From Phenylobacterium haematophilum (GTDB taxonomy: Bacteria; Pseudomonadota; Alphaproteobacteria; Caulobacterales; Caulobacteraceae): 64,000 nucleotides of DNA. The position numbers were made by a program, and so were the translations under genes. This document shows positions 54,311 through 62,914 of this stretch, piece after piece; position 1 is the stretch's first letter, and each line of letters begins with the position of its first letter. The stretch covers positions 1,091,433-1,155,432 of the forward strand of contig NZ_JACIDK010000001.1 of the NCBI RefSeq assembly GCF_014196295.1, in the 5' to 3' direction. The notes under the pieces are model-generated. The model ran no database searches, was not told the DNA's origin, and saw nothing but the letters and a program-made list of their open reading frames with translations.

Positions 54311-54345
54311 AAGGGCCGGTTCTCGAAAGGGAACCGGCCCTTTGT
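54311..54345 (+). terminator. Rho-independent terminator of the small transcript
   Basis: AAGGGCCGGTTC and its exact complement form a 12-bp stem around an 8-base loop, followed by TTTGTCTTTCT. A smaller hairpin lies at about 54285-54303. Confidence 0.88.
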
Positions 54346-54423
54346 CTTTCTGGGCCCAGAAAGGTCCGCCCATTACCTGGCAGGTCATGGAGCCCGCGCT
54401 CCGGCCCCGCTAGTCTTGCGCTC

Positions 54424-55230
54424 ATGATCGCGACAGCAACCGCGGTGGGCGACCACCTTCGTCAATGGCGACAGCGCCGCCGGCTCAGCCAGCTCGACCT
54501 GGCCCTCGATGCCGAGATATCCACCCGCCACCTCAGCTTCCTCGAAACCGGCCGCGCCCAGCCCAGCCGGGACATGGTGCTGCGCCTAGCCGAGCACCTT
54601 GAGATCCCGTTGCGCGAACGCAATACGATCCTGGTCGCCGCCGGCTTCGCGCCGGTCTTCCCGCAACGCTCGTTGGACGACCCTGCCCTCGCCGCGGCGC
54701 GCAGGGCCGTCGACGTCATCCTAGCCGGGCACGAGCCCTATCCCGCCCTCGTCGTCGATCGCGGCTGGAACCTGGTCAGCGCCAACCGGATGATCGCGCC
54801 GATGATGGCCGGGGTCTCGCCGCATCTGCTGGATGCGCCGCTCAATGTCCTGCGGCTGACCCTGCATCCCGAAGGTCTGGCGCCGCGGATCTCCAATCTG
54901 CACGAATGGCGCGCCCACCTGCTTGACCGCCTGCGCCGCGAGGTGGATCTGACCGCCGACCCGGGACTCGCGAACTTGCTGACCGAACTGAAGGCCTATC
55001 CGATCCCAGGCGGCCAGCCGCCGCGCAAGCCGTCGGACGAGTTCGGGGGCGTCGCCATCCCATTCCGACTGCAGACGCCCGCGGGCCTGCTGTCGTTCTT
55101 CTCGACGACCACCGTCTTCGGCACGCCGGTCGACGTGACGGTGTCGGAACTGACGCTGGAGACGTTCTTTCCCGCCGACGCGGAGACGGGTCAGGCGCTG
55201 CGCGCCCTGGCCGACGACCTGCCGGGCTAG
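54424..55230 (+). CDS. XRE family regulator with MmyB-like ligand-binding domain
   Basis: A 268-residue protein. The helix-turn-helix is at ~8-65 (LRQWRQRRRLSQLDLALDAEISTRHLSFLETGRAQPSRDM). The C-terminal MmyB-like domain has YPALVVDRGWNLVSANRMI, LRLTLHPEGLAPRISNL and the ending PVDVTVSELTLETFFPAD. Related Streptomyces proteins bind fatty acids. The target gene is not evident. It overlaps the DUF3574 gene tail to tail by 4 bases. Confidence 0.92.
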   Translation: MIATATAVGDHLRQWRQRRRLSQLDLALDAEISTRHLSFLETGRAQPSRDMVLRLAEHLEIPLRERNTILVAAGFAPVFPQRSLDDPALAAARRAVDVILAGHEPYPALVVDRGWNLVSANRMIAPMMAGVSPHLLDAPLNVLRLTLHPEGLAPRISNLHEWRAHLLDRLRREVDLTADPGLANLLTELKAYPIPGGQPPRKPSDEFGGVAIPFRLQTPAGLLSFFSTTTVFGTPVDVTVSELTLETFFPADAETGQALRALADDLPG

Positions 55231-55640
55231 AAGTCCACGCAGGCCGGCTGGGTCACCAGCAGCACGGATTCCTGGTTGAACCGCGCTTTGTAAGCCTTGC
55301 GCGCGGCGTTGAGCTTCAGATTGGCTTCGATGCCGTTGGGCAGGACCAGGACCACAACCTTGGACGCCTCGCGGATGAGCTTGTTCTCATCGCCCTTCCA
55401 CTGGCCGCCGCCCTCGAGCACGGTCAAGCCGCTGGGGAACCGAGGCGTCAGTTCCTCGTCCACGAACTTCCGAAAATCAGCCTCGGAAACGCCGGGTTTG
55501 CCGCCGATGTTCTGGCCGAAGAAGAGCTGAGCCGTGCGCATCGGCTCCTGCCCGGCGGGGCAGCTAGGCCCCATCAGACTGGCGCAGCCTCCGAGCGCCA
55601 GAACGCTGATGGCTGCCGAGAGGGTAACGACGCGCTTCAT
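55227..55640 (-). CDS. DUF3574 family lipoprotein
   Basis: A 137-residue protein with a lipoprotein signal (MKRVVTLSAAISVLALGGCAS). The domain reads RTAQLFFGQNIGGKPGVSEADFRKFVDEELTPRFPSGLTVLEG and EASKVVVLVLP, matching DUF3574, whose function is unknown. The mature chain has two further Cys (near the start and near the end) that could form a disulphide. Free-standing. Confidence 0.88.
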   Translation of the reverse strand: MKRVVTLSAAISVLALGGCASLMGPSCPAGQEPMRTAQLFFGQNIGGKPGVSEADFRKFVDEELTPRFPSGLTVLEGGGQWKGDENKLIREASKVVVLVLPNGIEANLKLNAARKAYKARFNQESVLLVTQPACVDF

Positions 55641-55687
55641 GTGTCATGGTTAGCACGCGTCGCGGCTAAGGCGGAACGGGTCCGTGG

Positions 55688-56968
55688 CTATTCGTCGCGC
55701 TCGAGAACGGCGTCCACGTGTTCGACGTCGGGACGGCCCAGCCGGTCGAGGATCATATAGACCGCCACACCGATCAGCCCCACGCCGGCGATCCCCGCCA
55801 GCCAGACCACCGTGCCGGGGTTGATCGCCCCGACGGTCTGCGGCTGCGGCATATTCAGCGCCCAGAACAGGCAACCGCCAAACAGCGCCACGCCCGCGCC
55901 AGCCAACCCGACGGCCGGGCCCAGGCCCGGGCGCCGGGCTGCCGGAATGGCGTCGCTGACTGGAAGCTCGAATTGGGGCGCTTGCGGCTCCAGCGTGGCC
56001 TCGACCTCCGGCGCAGCCTCAACGACCGGTTCCTCGATCAGGCTCGGCTCGGCGGCAGGTTCGGACTCGTTGGCCGCCACCAGCGCAAGTTTCGGCGCAT
56101 CATAGGTCTCGGGCGATGCGAACTCTTCCTCCTCCGCCGGCGTGAGCACGAAAGCCGGCTCGACGGCAGGCTGCGGAAACGAGCCGCTCACAGGTCCCGG
56201 CTCGTCGATGACGAGCCGATGCGCCGGTTCGACGACAGGCCCCGTCTGCAGCGGTTCGCTGAAAATGCTCGAGAGCCGCGAAGACACCGACGCGGCCGCG
56301 GCGGCGGCAGGGCTCTGCTGTTCGTCCTCCAGGACAGCGCCAGCCGGCCGCTCCTGCTGGGCCTCGTCACGTTCGACGATAACCTTCGGACCGACCATGG
56401 GGGTGTTCAGCGCCGTCGGCGTCTGGCGCGGTACGACGCCCATGGCGTCGAGGTCGATAGTAGGCCGCACCACCGGCGACGGCGCCGGAATCCAGCCGTT
56501 CACCGGCGTCAGGAATAGAGTCTTCTCAGCTGAACGCCGACGGACGAGGGCGTCGACGACGATGGACTCGCCATCGAACTCGGCCTTGCGCCAGAGCTCC
56601 ATCGCGCAGGCGGCTTGGATAAGGCTGCCTTCGTTCAGCCGGCGCAGCACCGACGAGCGCCGGAAGTTCTCAAGCCCGATATTGAAAGCGAACGCCGTCA
56701 GGGCGTCGAACTGGTTCTGATTGAGGGGCGTGAACACCCACTCGTTGATCGAGTGCGAAACGGCGATCAGGTCGTAGAGCAGCAGCGCCTCGGCGTCCTG
56801 TTCCGAGACTTCGGCGCCCTCGCGGGCCGTCTGGGTGTGGCCATGACCAATGGTCCAGCGCCCATCGGGCAGCTGGGCGGATTTCCGGCGATAGCCTTCG
56901 AAGCGCTTGATCAGCTCGATCGCCGATCTCGACACCTGGTTACGCGGTTTCATGGCCGATTGACCCAT
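55688..56968 (-). CDS. GH24 lysozyme-like membrane protein with degenerate active site
   Basis: About 426 residues. The N-terminal ~145 residues resemble phage-type GH24 lysozyme: IKRFEGYRRK holds the catalytic Glu and WTIGHGHT the Thr. The Asp expected 9 residues after the Glu is Leu (SAQLPDG), though an Asp lies two residues later. A long Pro/Glu/Ala-rich linker (~170-350) leads to two C-terminal hydrophobic helices (GLAGAGVALFGGCLFWAL and VVWLAGIAGVGLIGVAVYMIL). There is no signal peptide, so the topology of the lysozyme domain is unclear. The start is uncertain among 56986, 56968 and 56953. Confidence 0.75.
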   Translation of the reverse strand: MGQSAMKPRNQVSRSAIELIKRFEGYRRKSAQLPDGRWTIGHGHTQTAREGAEVSEQDAEALLLYDLIAVSHSINEWVFTPLNQNQFDALTAFAFNIGLENFRRSSVLRRLNEGSLIQAACAMELWRKAEFDGESIVVDALVRRRSAEKTLFLTPVNGWIPAPSPVVRPTIDLDAMGVVPRQTPTALNTPMVGPKVIVERDEAQQERPAGAVLEDEQQSPAAAAAASVSSRLSSIFSEPLQTGPVVEPAHRLVIDEPGPVSGSFPQPAVEPAFVLTPAEEEEFASPETYDAPKLALVAANESEPAAEPSLIEEPVVEAAPEVEATLEPQAPQFELPVSDAIPAARRPGLGPAVGLAGAGVALFGGCLFWALNMPQPQTVGAINPGTVVWLAGIAGVGLIGVAVYMILDRLGRPDVEHVDAVLERDE

Positions 56969-57020
56969 CCTGACACATGGGCGCATGCGCCCAGGGCTTA
57001 GTCGGCAAGATAGAGGCCGG

Positions 57021-58451
57021 TTACAGCAGGATCACTGCGGCGAGGCCCAGGAAGGCGAAGAAACCTGTGAAGTCCGTGGCGAAAGTCACGAAAACTGAGG
57101 ATGAAACCGCGGGGTCGCGGCCCATCCGCTCGAGCACCAGAGGCGCGAGCACCCCGGCCAGCGAGGCGACGAACAGGTTTATGATAAGTGCGAGGCCAAA
57201 CGTGACGCTCAGCATCAGGTCGCGGAACAGGAAATAGATCACGCCGCCGGTCACCGCGGCCAGCGCCGCGCCGTTGGCCAGGCCCACCGCCATCTCCCGG
57301 AAAACCGTCCGATAGGCGTTCACCGAGGACAGTTCCTTGCTGGCCAGCGCGCGCACGGCGACGGCCAGGGCCTGGGTGCCGGCGTTGCCGCCCAGCGAGG
57401 CCACGATCGGCATCAGCACCGCCAGGGTGACCAGCTTGGCGATCTCGCCCTCGAAGGCGCGGATCACGCTGGCCGCCAGGGCCGCCGTCACGGTGTTGAG
57501 GGCCAGCCACGGCAGGCGCGCTCGGATGATGTCCAAGACGTCGGCGTTTCGACCGGCGTCGGACACCCCGGCCAAGGCGAGGATATCCTCCTCGCTCTCT
57601 TCCTGGATGACGCCGACAATGTCATCGACGGTGATCTGGCCCACCAGCCGCCCGCCCGGCTCCACTACAGGCGCCGAGATCAGGTGATACTTGTCGAAAA
57701 TGTAGGCGACCTCTTCCTGGTCCATTCCGACCGGAATTTCCGTCACCGGCTCCATGATCTGCGCGAGCGGCGTACTGCGCGGCGCGCGCAACAGATGGCT
57801 GACCGGCGCAGCGCCAACCGGCTTGTAGCTCGGGTCGACGACATAGACGTCGAAGAACAGCTCGGGCAGGTCGTCGGCTTCCCGGCGGAAGTGGTCGATG
57901 GTCTGACCGACGGTCCAGAACTGGGGGGCGGCGACGACCTCGCGCTGCATGATGCGGCCGGCGGTCTCATCCTCGTAGGACAGCGAGGTCTCGATGGCGG
58001 CCCGTTCGGTCTCCGGCATAGCCGCAAGCACCTGGACCCGCTTGTCGTCCTCCAGGTCGTCGACGACGTCTGCCGCATCGTCGGAGTCGAGTTCCTCGAG
58101 CACCTTGGCGAGAGTGGCCGGCGACACCGTCTCCAGCACCTCCTCGCGAATCTCGGTGTCGAGTTCGGAGAGAATCTCGGCCAGCGCCTCGGGCGCCAGG
58201 TGGGCCAGCACCTCGTCGCGGTACTCGGCCGACAGAAATCCCATCAGGTCGGCGACGTCGGCCGGGTGCAGCGCGCCCAGCAGTTCGCGCAACCGCTCGG
58301 CGTCGCCGCGGTCGGCGGCGTCCACCACCATCGCCACGAATTCGGGATTTAGCGCGTAGTCCTCGCCTAGGGCGAGGTCTTCGAGGTCTTCTTCGAGCTC
58401 TGGAGCAATCTTGTCGGCAGCTTCGGACAGGTCGGCCGTTTCGCGGCTCAT
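57021..58451 (-). CDS. mgtE: Magnesium transporter MgtE
   Basis: A 476-residue protein with the full MgtE order: N-domain of helical repeats (~50-150), two CBS domains (~150-290, TPLAQIMEPVTEIPVGMDQEEVAYIFDKYHLISAPVV), then five transmembrane helices. These include PWLALNTVTAALAASVIRAFE and the pore motif PIVASLGGNAGTQALAVAVRALA. It imports Mg2+ and is gated by cytoplasmic Mg2+. GGGAGG lies upstream of the ATG. Confidence 0.95.
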   Translation of the reverse strand: MSRETADLSEAADKIAPELEEDLEDLALGEDYALNPEFVAMVVDAADRGDAERLRELLGALHPADVADLMGFLSAEYRDEVLAHLAPEALAEILSELDTEIREEVLETVSPATLAKVLEELDSDDAADVVDDLEDDKRVQVLAAMPETERAAIETSLSYEDETAGRIMQREVVAAPQFWTVGQTIDHFRREADDLPELFFDVYVVDPSYKPVGAAPVSHLLRAPRSTPLAQIMEPVTEIPVGMDQEEVAYIFDKYHLISAPVVEPGGRLVGQITVDDIVGVIQEESEEDILALAGVSDAGRNADVLDIIRARLPWLALNTVTAALAASVIRAFEGEIAKLVTLAVLMPIVASLGGNAGTQALAVAVRALASKELSSVNAYRTVFREMAVGLANGAALAAVTGGVIYFLFRDLMLSVTFGLALIINLFVASLAGVLAPLVLERMGRDPAVSSSVFVTFATDFTGFFAFLGLAAVILL

Positions 58452-58512
58452 GCGGACCTCCCTAGGCGTCGGACGAAGATGTGCTCAGTCGCTTTTGAAG
58501 ACCCTGATTCAC

Positions 58513-58597
58513 TGGTGCGGTCGAGAAGACTCGAACTTCCACGGGTTGCCCCACAGCGACCTCAACGCTGCGCGTCTACCAATTCCGCCACGACCGC
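58513..58597 (-). tRNA. tRNA-Leu (GAG)
   Basis: On the minus strand the acceptor stem GCGGTCG pairs with CGACCGC. The anticodon arm is CAGCG-TTGAGGT-CGCTG with anticodon GAG. A long variable arm follows and the T arm contains GTTCGAGTC. The 3' CCA is encoded. The layout is that of a class II leucine tRNA. Confidence 0.95.
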
Positions 58598-58645
58598 TCG
58601 TGGTGAGGCGCGGCAGGTAGCAAACCCCCGCAGCTTTGTGAAGCC

Positions 58646-58897
58646 CTACTGACCGCCTGCCATGAAGTCATACACATCTGCCGCACGTGTAACGGCGATC
58701 GAGATGCGGTCTTCGTTGATCTGGATCTCCCCGCGAGCGACCGGATGGTTGTTCGCCAGGATCCAGACTTCCTCGTTCACCCCCGCGTCCAGCGGGATCA
58801 CCGCGCCGCGGCCCATGCGCAGAAGCTGCTGCATCGGCAGGGTCGACCGGCCCAGCAGGACCGATATTTCGACGTTGACCTCGTTGACCTGACCCAA
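58646..58897 (-). CDS. FliN-like SpoA (surface presentation of antigens) domain protein
   Basis: About 83 residues. VNVEISVLLGRSTLPMQQLLRMGRGAVIPLD, then VWILANNHPVARGEIQINEDRISIAVT, is the FliN/FliM C-terminal SpoA domain that forms the flagellar C-ring. It lacks the N-terminal part found in longer FliN. TTG 58897 is chosen because AAAGG lies 9 bases upstream and the conserved domain starts there; an ATG at 58927 would add 10 unlikely residues. No flagellar genes are adjacent, so it may be FliN or a stand-alone paralogue. Confidence 0.8.
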   Translation of the reverse strand: MGQVNEVNVEISVLLGRSTLPMQQLLRMGRGAVIPLDAGVNEEVWILANNHPVARGEIQINEDRISIAVTRAADVYDFMAGGQ

Positions 58898-58977
58898 GAC
58901 GCAAAGCCTTTGAAATACTAGACACATCGCGGGACGGGCTTTGACGCGCCCTACCCTGTCACCACATTGGGTCCAAC

Positions 58978-59703
58978 ATGCTTGACCGCTCGTTAAACCT
59001 CTCGCCGGACGCGCCGATATTCGGCCGCGACGACGGCTTGCCCACGCAGTGGGCGGTGTCGCGCACCCCCGTCCCGTACCCTGAAGCCGTTGCGGCGATG
59101 GAGGCGCGCGCCGCGGCCATCGCCGACGGAACGGCCGGCGAGCTAATCTGGCTGTTGGAGCATCCTCCGCTCTACACAGCGGGCGTATCGGCCAAGGACA
59201 CTGACTTGCTGGAGCCGAATCGCTTTCCGGTCTTCGCCAGCGGCCGTGGCGGGCAGTTTACCTATCATGGCCCCGGCCAACGGGTGGCCTATGTGATGCT
59301 CGACCTGACGAAGCGCCGCCGCGACGTGCGCGCCTTCGTCGCCAGCCTCGAGGCCTGGGTCATCGGCGCCTTGGCCCGCTTCAACGTCGAGGGAGAGATT
59401 CGCGACGGTCGCGTCGGGGTCTGGGTGGAGCGCAAAGCGCCGGGCGCGCCGATTCGGGAGGACAAGATCGCCGCCATCGGCGTGAAGCTGCGCCGCTGGG
59501 TCTCGTTCCATGGCGTTTCGCTGAACGTCGAACCCGACCTCAGCCACTTCTCGGGCATCGTGCCTTGCGGCCAAACCGAGCACGGGGTCACCAGCCTGGT
59601 GGACCTGGGTCTGCCGGTGACCATGGACGAAGCCGACGACGCCTTGCGCGCGAGTTTCCGCCTGGTGTTCGGCGAGGTAGAGGAAGGTCTGCCGCCGATC
59701 TAG
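58978..59703 (+). CDS. lipB: Octanoyl-[acyl-carrier-protein]:protein N-octanoyltransferase
   Basis: A 241-residue enzyme that moves octanoate from ACP to lipoyl domains. [22 protein letters not shown], the catalytic Lys in [12 protein letters not shown] and the catalytic Cys in [15 protein letters not shown] are all present. Its stop overlaps the convergent DUF805 gene in CTAG. Confidence 0.96.
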   Translation: MLDRSLNLSPDAPIFGRDDGLPTQWAVSRTPVPYPEAVAAMEARAAAIADGTAGELIWLLEHPPLYTAGVSAKDTDLLEPNRFPVFASGRGGQFTYHGPGQRVAYVMLDLTKRRRDVRAFVASLEAWVIGALARFNVEGEIRDGRVGVWVERKAPGAPIREDKIAAIGVKLRRWVSFHGVSLNVEPDLSHFSGIVPCGQTEHGVTSLVDLGLPVTMDEADDALRASFRLVFGEVEEGLPPI

Positions 59704-60104
59704 GCGCCGAGCGGCCGCAATGGGTTGGGTCCGAAGCGGTTGGCGCCCATCTCGCTGCCCATCACGCCCAGCTCGACCGCCGCCCAGACCAGGGCGAGGC
59801 CGAACAGGAAGTCGAAGAAGCCGATCGGCTGGGGCCATACCGCCACCAGTGCGAAAAGGATCAGCGCCGCCCACCATCCCGACTTGCCGCGGTCGTGCAG
59901 CCGCTTGGAGAGCACGCAGGCGCCGGCGTAGATCAGCGCCGGATAGACGAACCATCCAGTCAGCCAGTGCAAGGTGACACCGACCACCGCTTCGTAGACC
60001 GCAACCAGGCCCAGCAGGGTCGCCGCTGCGATCAGGAATGGCGCACGGGCGATCCGCCCTTGCGCGGAGAGCAGCAGCGCACCCCAGTCGGTCTGGCCGT
60101 TCAT
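59700..60104 (-). CDS. DUF805 family membrane protein
   Basis: A 134-residue protein with three or four hydrophobic segments. The conserved [18 protein letters not shown] near the N-terminus and [17 protein letters not shown] are the DUF805 signatures. No function is known. GGAGGGGGC precedes the ATG. It lies 17 bp after the YbjQ gene in the same direction, so they share a transcript. Confidence 0.9.
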   Translation of the reverse strand: MNGQTDWGALLLSAQGRIARAPFLIAAATLLGLVAVYEAVVGVTLHWLTGWFVYPALIYAGACVLSKRLHDRGKSGWWAALILFALVAVWPQPIGFFDFLFGLALVWAAVELGVMGSEMGANRFGPNPLRPLGA

Positions 60105-60121
60105 GCCCCCTCCAGGCGTCT

Positions 60122-60442
60122 CTAGCGCAACTTCACGGCGGTGCCGGCCGCGGTGACCATGAGCATGCCGTTGTCGACACCCAACGCCTCATAGTCCAGG
60201 TCGACCCCGACCACGGCGTCGGCGCCCAGCTTGGCCGCCTCGTCGCACATCTCGCGGATGGCGATGTCGCGGGCCTCCCGCAAGGCCTTCTCATAGCCCC
60301 CGGCCCGACCGCCGATGATGTTGGTGATGCCGGCGAACAGGTCGCGGAAGATGTGCGCGCCGATGATCGCCTCGCCGCTGACGACGCCGACGGTGCGGGC
60401 GATTTCGCGTTCGGCGATGTGGGGCGTGGTGCTTGTGATCAT
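60122..60442 (-). CDS. YbjQ family (DUF74) protein
   Basis: A 106-residue protein with the family pieces [67 protein letters not shown] and [11 protein letters not shown]. YbjQ proteins form pentamers; a heavy-metal-binding label is common but poorly supported. AGGAG precedes the ATG. Confidence 0.93.
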   Translation of the reverse strand: MITSTTPHIAEREIARTVGVVSGEAIIGAHIFRDLFAGITNIIGGRAGGYEKALREARDIAIREMCDEAAKLGADAVVGVDLDYEALGVDNGMLMVTAAGTAVKLR

Positions 60443-60498
60443 GGCGGCTCCTGGCGATGCACTTTCGCTAATGGCCCGGCGACCTTAGATTGACCAAC

Positions 60499-60993
60499 AT
60501 GAGCACGCCAGCCGCCTCCCCTTCCGGTTTCGACCTCACCCCCCCGACCGCCGACGAGCGCGCCGCGCTTGAGGCCGGGCTCTCAAGTGAAGAGGCGGAT
60601 GTCCTGCTGCATCATGGCACCGAGGCCCCGTTCTGCGGCGGCCTGCTCGATAACAAGGAGGACGGCGTCTACTGTTGCCGCCTCTGCGCGCTGCCGCTGT
60701 TCCAGGCCAAGACCAAGTTCGAGAGCGGCACAGGCTGGCCCAGCTTCTTCGCCCCCTACGACGAGGCGCACGTAATCGGCGTTCGCGACGTCAGTTACGG
60801 CATGATCCGCATTGAAACCCGCTGCGCCCGCTGCGACAGCCACCAGGGCCATGTGTTCCCCGACGGCCCGCCGCCGACCCGGCTGCGCTACTGCATCAAC
60901 TCGGTCTCGCTGGAGTTTGTCGCCAACGGCGAGCCGCTCCGCGACCCGCTGCACCGCGGCGACAACGCCGTCCTGGCCGGCGCGAAAGCCTGA
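60499..60993 (+). CDS. msrB: Peptide-methionine (R)-S-oxide reductase
   Basis: A 164-residue enzyme reducing methionine R-sulfoxide. The zinc-binding CxxC pairs are CRLC and CARC, substrate residues are in SGTGWPSFF and SHQGHVFPDGPPPT, and the catalytic Cys is in LRYCINSVSL. No signal peptide, so cytoplasmic. ATG 60499 is preferred to a TTG three codons earlier. Confidence 0.95.
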   Translation: MSTPAASPSGFDLTPPTADERAALEAGLSSEEADVLLHHGTEAPFCGGLLDNKEDGVYCCRLCALPLFQAKTKFESGTGWPSFFAPYDEAHVIGVRDVSYGMIRIETRCARCDSHQGHVFPDGPPPTRLRYCINSVSLEFVANGEPLRDPLHRGDNAVLAGAKA

Positions 60994-61088
60994 TCTCCGG
61001 GCGCCGGCTTCACCCCAGCCTGACCAGTTGGCGGACCACACGGAAAGCGCGCTAGGCTCCTCCCGAACAACGCCAGGGAGGCGACGCC

Positions 61089-62060
61089 GTGAAGGATTTC
61101 GCAGGTAAGACCGCCGTGATCACCGGCGGCGGAACGGGTATGGGCCGCGAACTGGCCCGCCAACTCGCCGCAGAAGGCTGCAACGTCGCCATGTGCGACG
61201 TCTCGGCCAAGGCCATGGACGAGACCGTCCGTCTCATCGAGGCCGACGGCAAGCCTCAGGGCGCCAAGGTCACCACCCACATCGCCGACGTCTCGCTCGA
61301 AGCTGCGCTGATCGCGTTCCGCGAGGAACTGGCCGAGCAGCAGCAGACCGACAGGATTCACCTGCTGTTCAACAACGCCGGCATCGCCGGCGGCGGCAGC
61401 ATGATCGCCGACAGCCGCGCCTCCTGGGAGAAGACCTTCAACGTCTGCTGGGGCGGCGTCTATCTTGGGGTCCGCACCTTTCTGCCGATGCTGATGGCCG
61501 CGGACGAGGGCCACATCGTCAACACCTCCAGCGTCAACGGCTTCTGGGCGACTATCGGGCCGAATACCTCGCACACCGCCTACGCCGCGGCGAAGTTCGC
61601 GGTGAAAGGCTTCACCGAGGCGCTGGTCACCGACCTGCGGATCCACGCCCCACATATCAAGTGCTCGGTCGTGATGCCGGGCCATATAGGCACCTCGATC
61701 ATCGCCAACTCGCGCAAGGTTCAGGCCGGCGTCGATTCCGACGACATGAGCGCCGATGAACTTGCCCAGGCCCGTGCACGACTGACCGCGGCGGGCATGG
61801 ACGCGGCGTCTGTCCCAGACGCCGCAATCCAAGCGATGTCCGCCGAGATGGCGCGCAGCTTCCTTGAAGACGCCCCGATGACAGCCGCCGCCGCCGCAAG
61901 GGTGATCCTCGACGGCGTACGCGATGAACGCTGGCGGATCCTGGTCGGCGACGACGCCCATGCCTTGGACCAATGGGTGCGCAAGGATCCCGAACGTGCC
62001 TACGAGCCGGAGTTCTTCACCGACTTCGCCCGCGAGGTCGGCTGGCGGATCGGCGGCTAG
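61089..62060 (+). CDS. Short-chain dehydrogenase/reductase
   Basis: A 323-residue classical SDR. The cofactor site TGGGTGMGRELA is at ~13-24, LFNNAGIAGG near 95, and the catalytic Ser, Tyr and Lys lie in NTSSVNGFWA and YAAAKFAVKGF. It has a ~40-residue C-terminal extension beyond the usual 250-280. The substrate is unknown. GGGAGG precedes the GTG start. It overlaps the APH gene by 4 bases tail to tail. Confidence 0.9.
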   Translation: MKDFAGKTAVITGGGTGMGRELARQLAAEGCNVAMCDVSAKAMDETVRLIEADGKPQGAKVTTHIADVSLEAALIAFREELAEQQQTDRIHLLFNNAGIAGGGSMIADSRASWEKTFNVCWGGVYLGVRTFLPMLMAADEGHIVNTSSVNGFWATIGPNTSHTAYAAAKFAVKGFTEALVTDLRIHAPHIKCSVVMPGHIGTSIIANSRKVQAGVDSDDMSADELAQARARLTAAGMDAASVPDAAIQAMSAEMARSFLEDAPMTAAAAARVILDGVRDERWRILVGDDAHALDQWVRKDPERAYEPEFFTDFAREVGWRIGG

Positions 62061-62872
62061 CCGTAGAGCCGCGCAGCCGACATCTCGACGATCGAACTGT
62101 CGAACTGCGCCGGATCCCCGTCATCAAGGATCCAGGCCGCTGATAGTCCGCTGTAGGCCAGGATCCACATCAGCAACCGGCGCGGATCCTGGCCGGTCTT
62201 CTCAGTGACGATGGCAAGGTAGCGGTCGAGCCGGCCAGGGATGAGCGCCGTCGCCGTGTCTGGATTGCAGAACGGGTTGGCGTAGTCGTAGCCGCGCTCG
62301 CCCAGCACGCCCTTCGGATCGATCGCCAGCCAGCCCTTCGCACCAAAGTCGAGGACGTTGCCGTGGTGAACGTCGCCGTGCAGCGCCACGACATCGCGCG
62401 GCTCCGCCAGCAGCGCCTGCGCAGTCTCGTGCGCCCTGACGAGCACGCCGCCATGCCTGTCCGCACCCGGCCCCAGCGCGGCGAACCAGACATCCAACGG
62501 AACCAGCGTGTCGGGCGGAGGCGTTCGCCGCGGCGCATGCAGCACCTGCACGGCGTCACAGATGATCGCCGTGGCCGCGTCATCCTCGTCGCCGCGAGAC
62601 ATGCGGATCAACGAACGCGGCCCTTCCGCGCGCTCCAACAATAGGGCCGGTCCCTCCCGCGCCAGCACTTCGGCGGCGCCCTGCCCGGCCCACCACTGCA
62701 TCAGCGCGCCGCCGGCGATCTCCTCGGGCGCATAGGCGAGCTTCAGGATCGCAGCCCGCCGGCCTTGGCGCACGGGCAACAGCCAGCTTCCCGTGTACTC
62801 GGTCGTGAATGCCTCGCCGTCGGGAACAAGGTCCCAACGGTCGAGCCAGGATTGAAAGGATGGCGCCGTCAC
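62057..62872 (-). CDS. Aminoglycoside/hydroxyurea phosphotransferase family (APH(6)-like) kinase
   Basis: A 271-residue protein. ILKLAYAPEEIAGGALMQWWAGQGAAEVLAREGPALLLERAEG is the N-lobe and ALHGDVHHGNVLDFGAKGWLAIDPKGVLGERGYDYANPFCNP the catalytic part, with the HGDxHxxN loop and IDPKG metal motif. Family members phosphorylate streptomycin at position 6 or hydroxyurea. A chromosomal single copy does not show that it gives resistance. The start is GTG and is not well supported. Confidence 0.88.
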   Translation of the reverse strand: MTAPSFQSWLDRWDLVPDGEAFTTEYTGSWLLPVRQGRRAAILKLAYAPEEIAGGALMQWWAGQGAAEVLAREGPALLLERAEGPRSLIRMSRGDEDDAATAIICDAVQVLHAPRRTPPPDTLVPLDVWFAALGPGADRHGGVLVRAHETAQALLAEPRDVVALHGDVHHGNVLDFGAKGWLAIDPKGVLGERGYDYANPFCNPDTATALIPGRLDRYLAIVTEKTGQDPRRLLMWILAYSGLSAAWILDDGDPAQFDSSIVEMSAARLYG

Positions 62873-62914
62873 GCCGTCAATGTAGGGCGCGGGCGCGACG
62901 GGGCCAGGGCGCAG

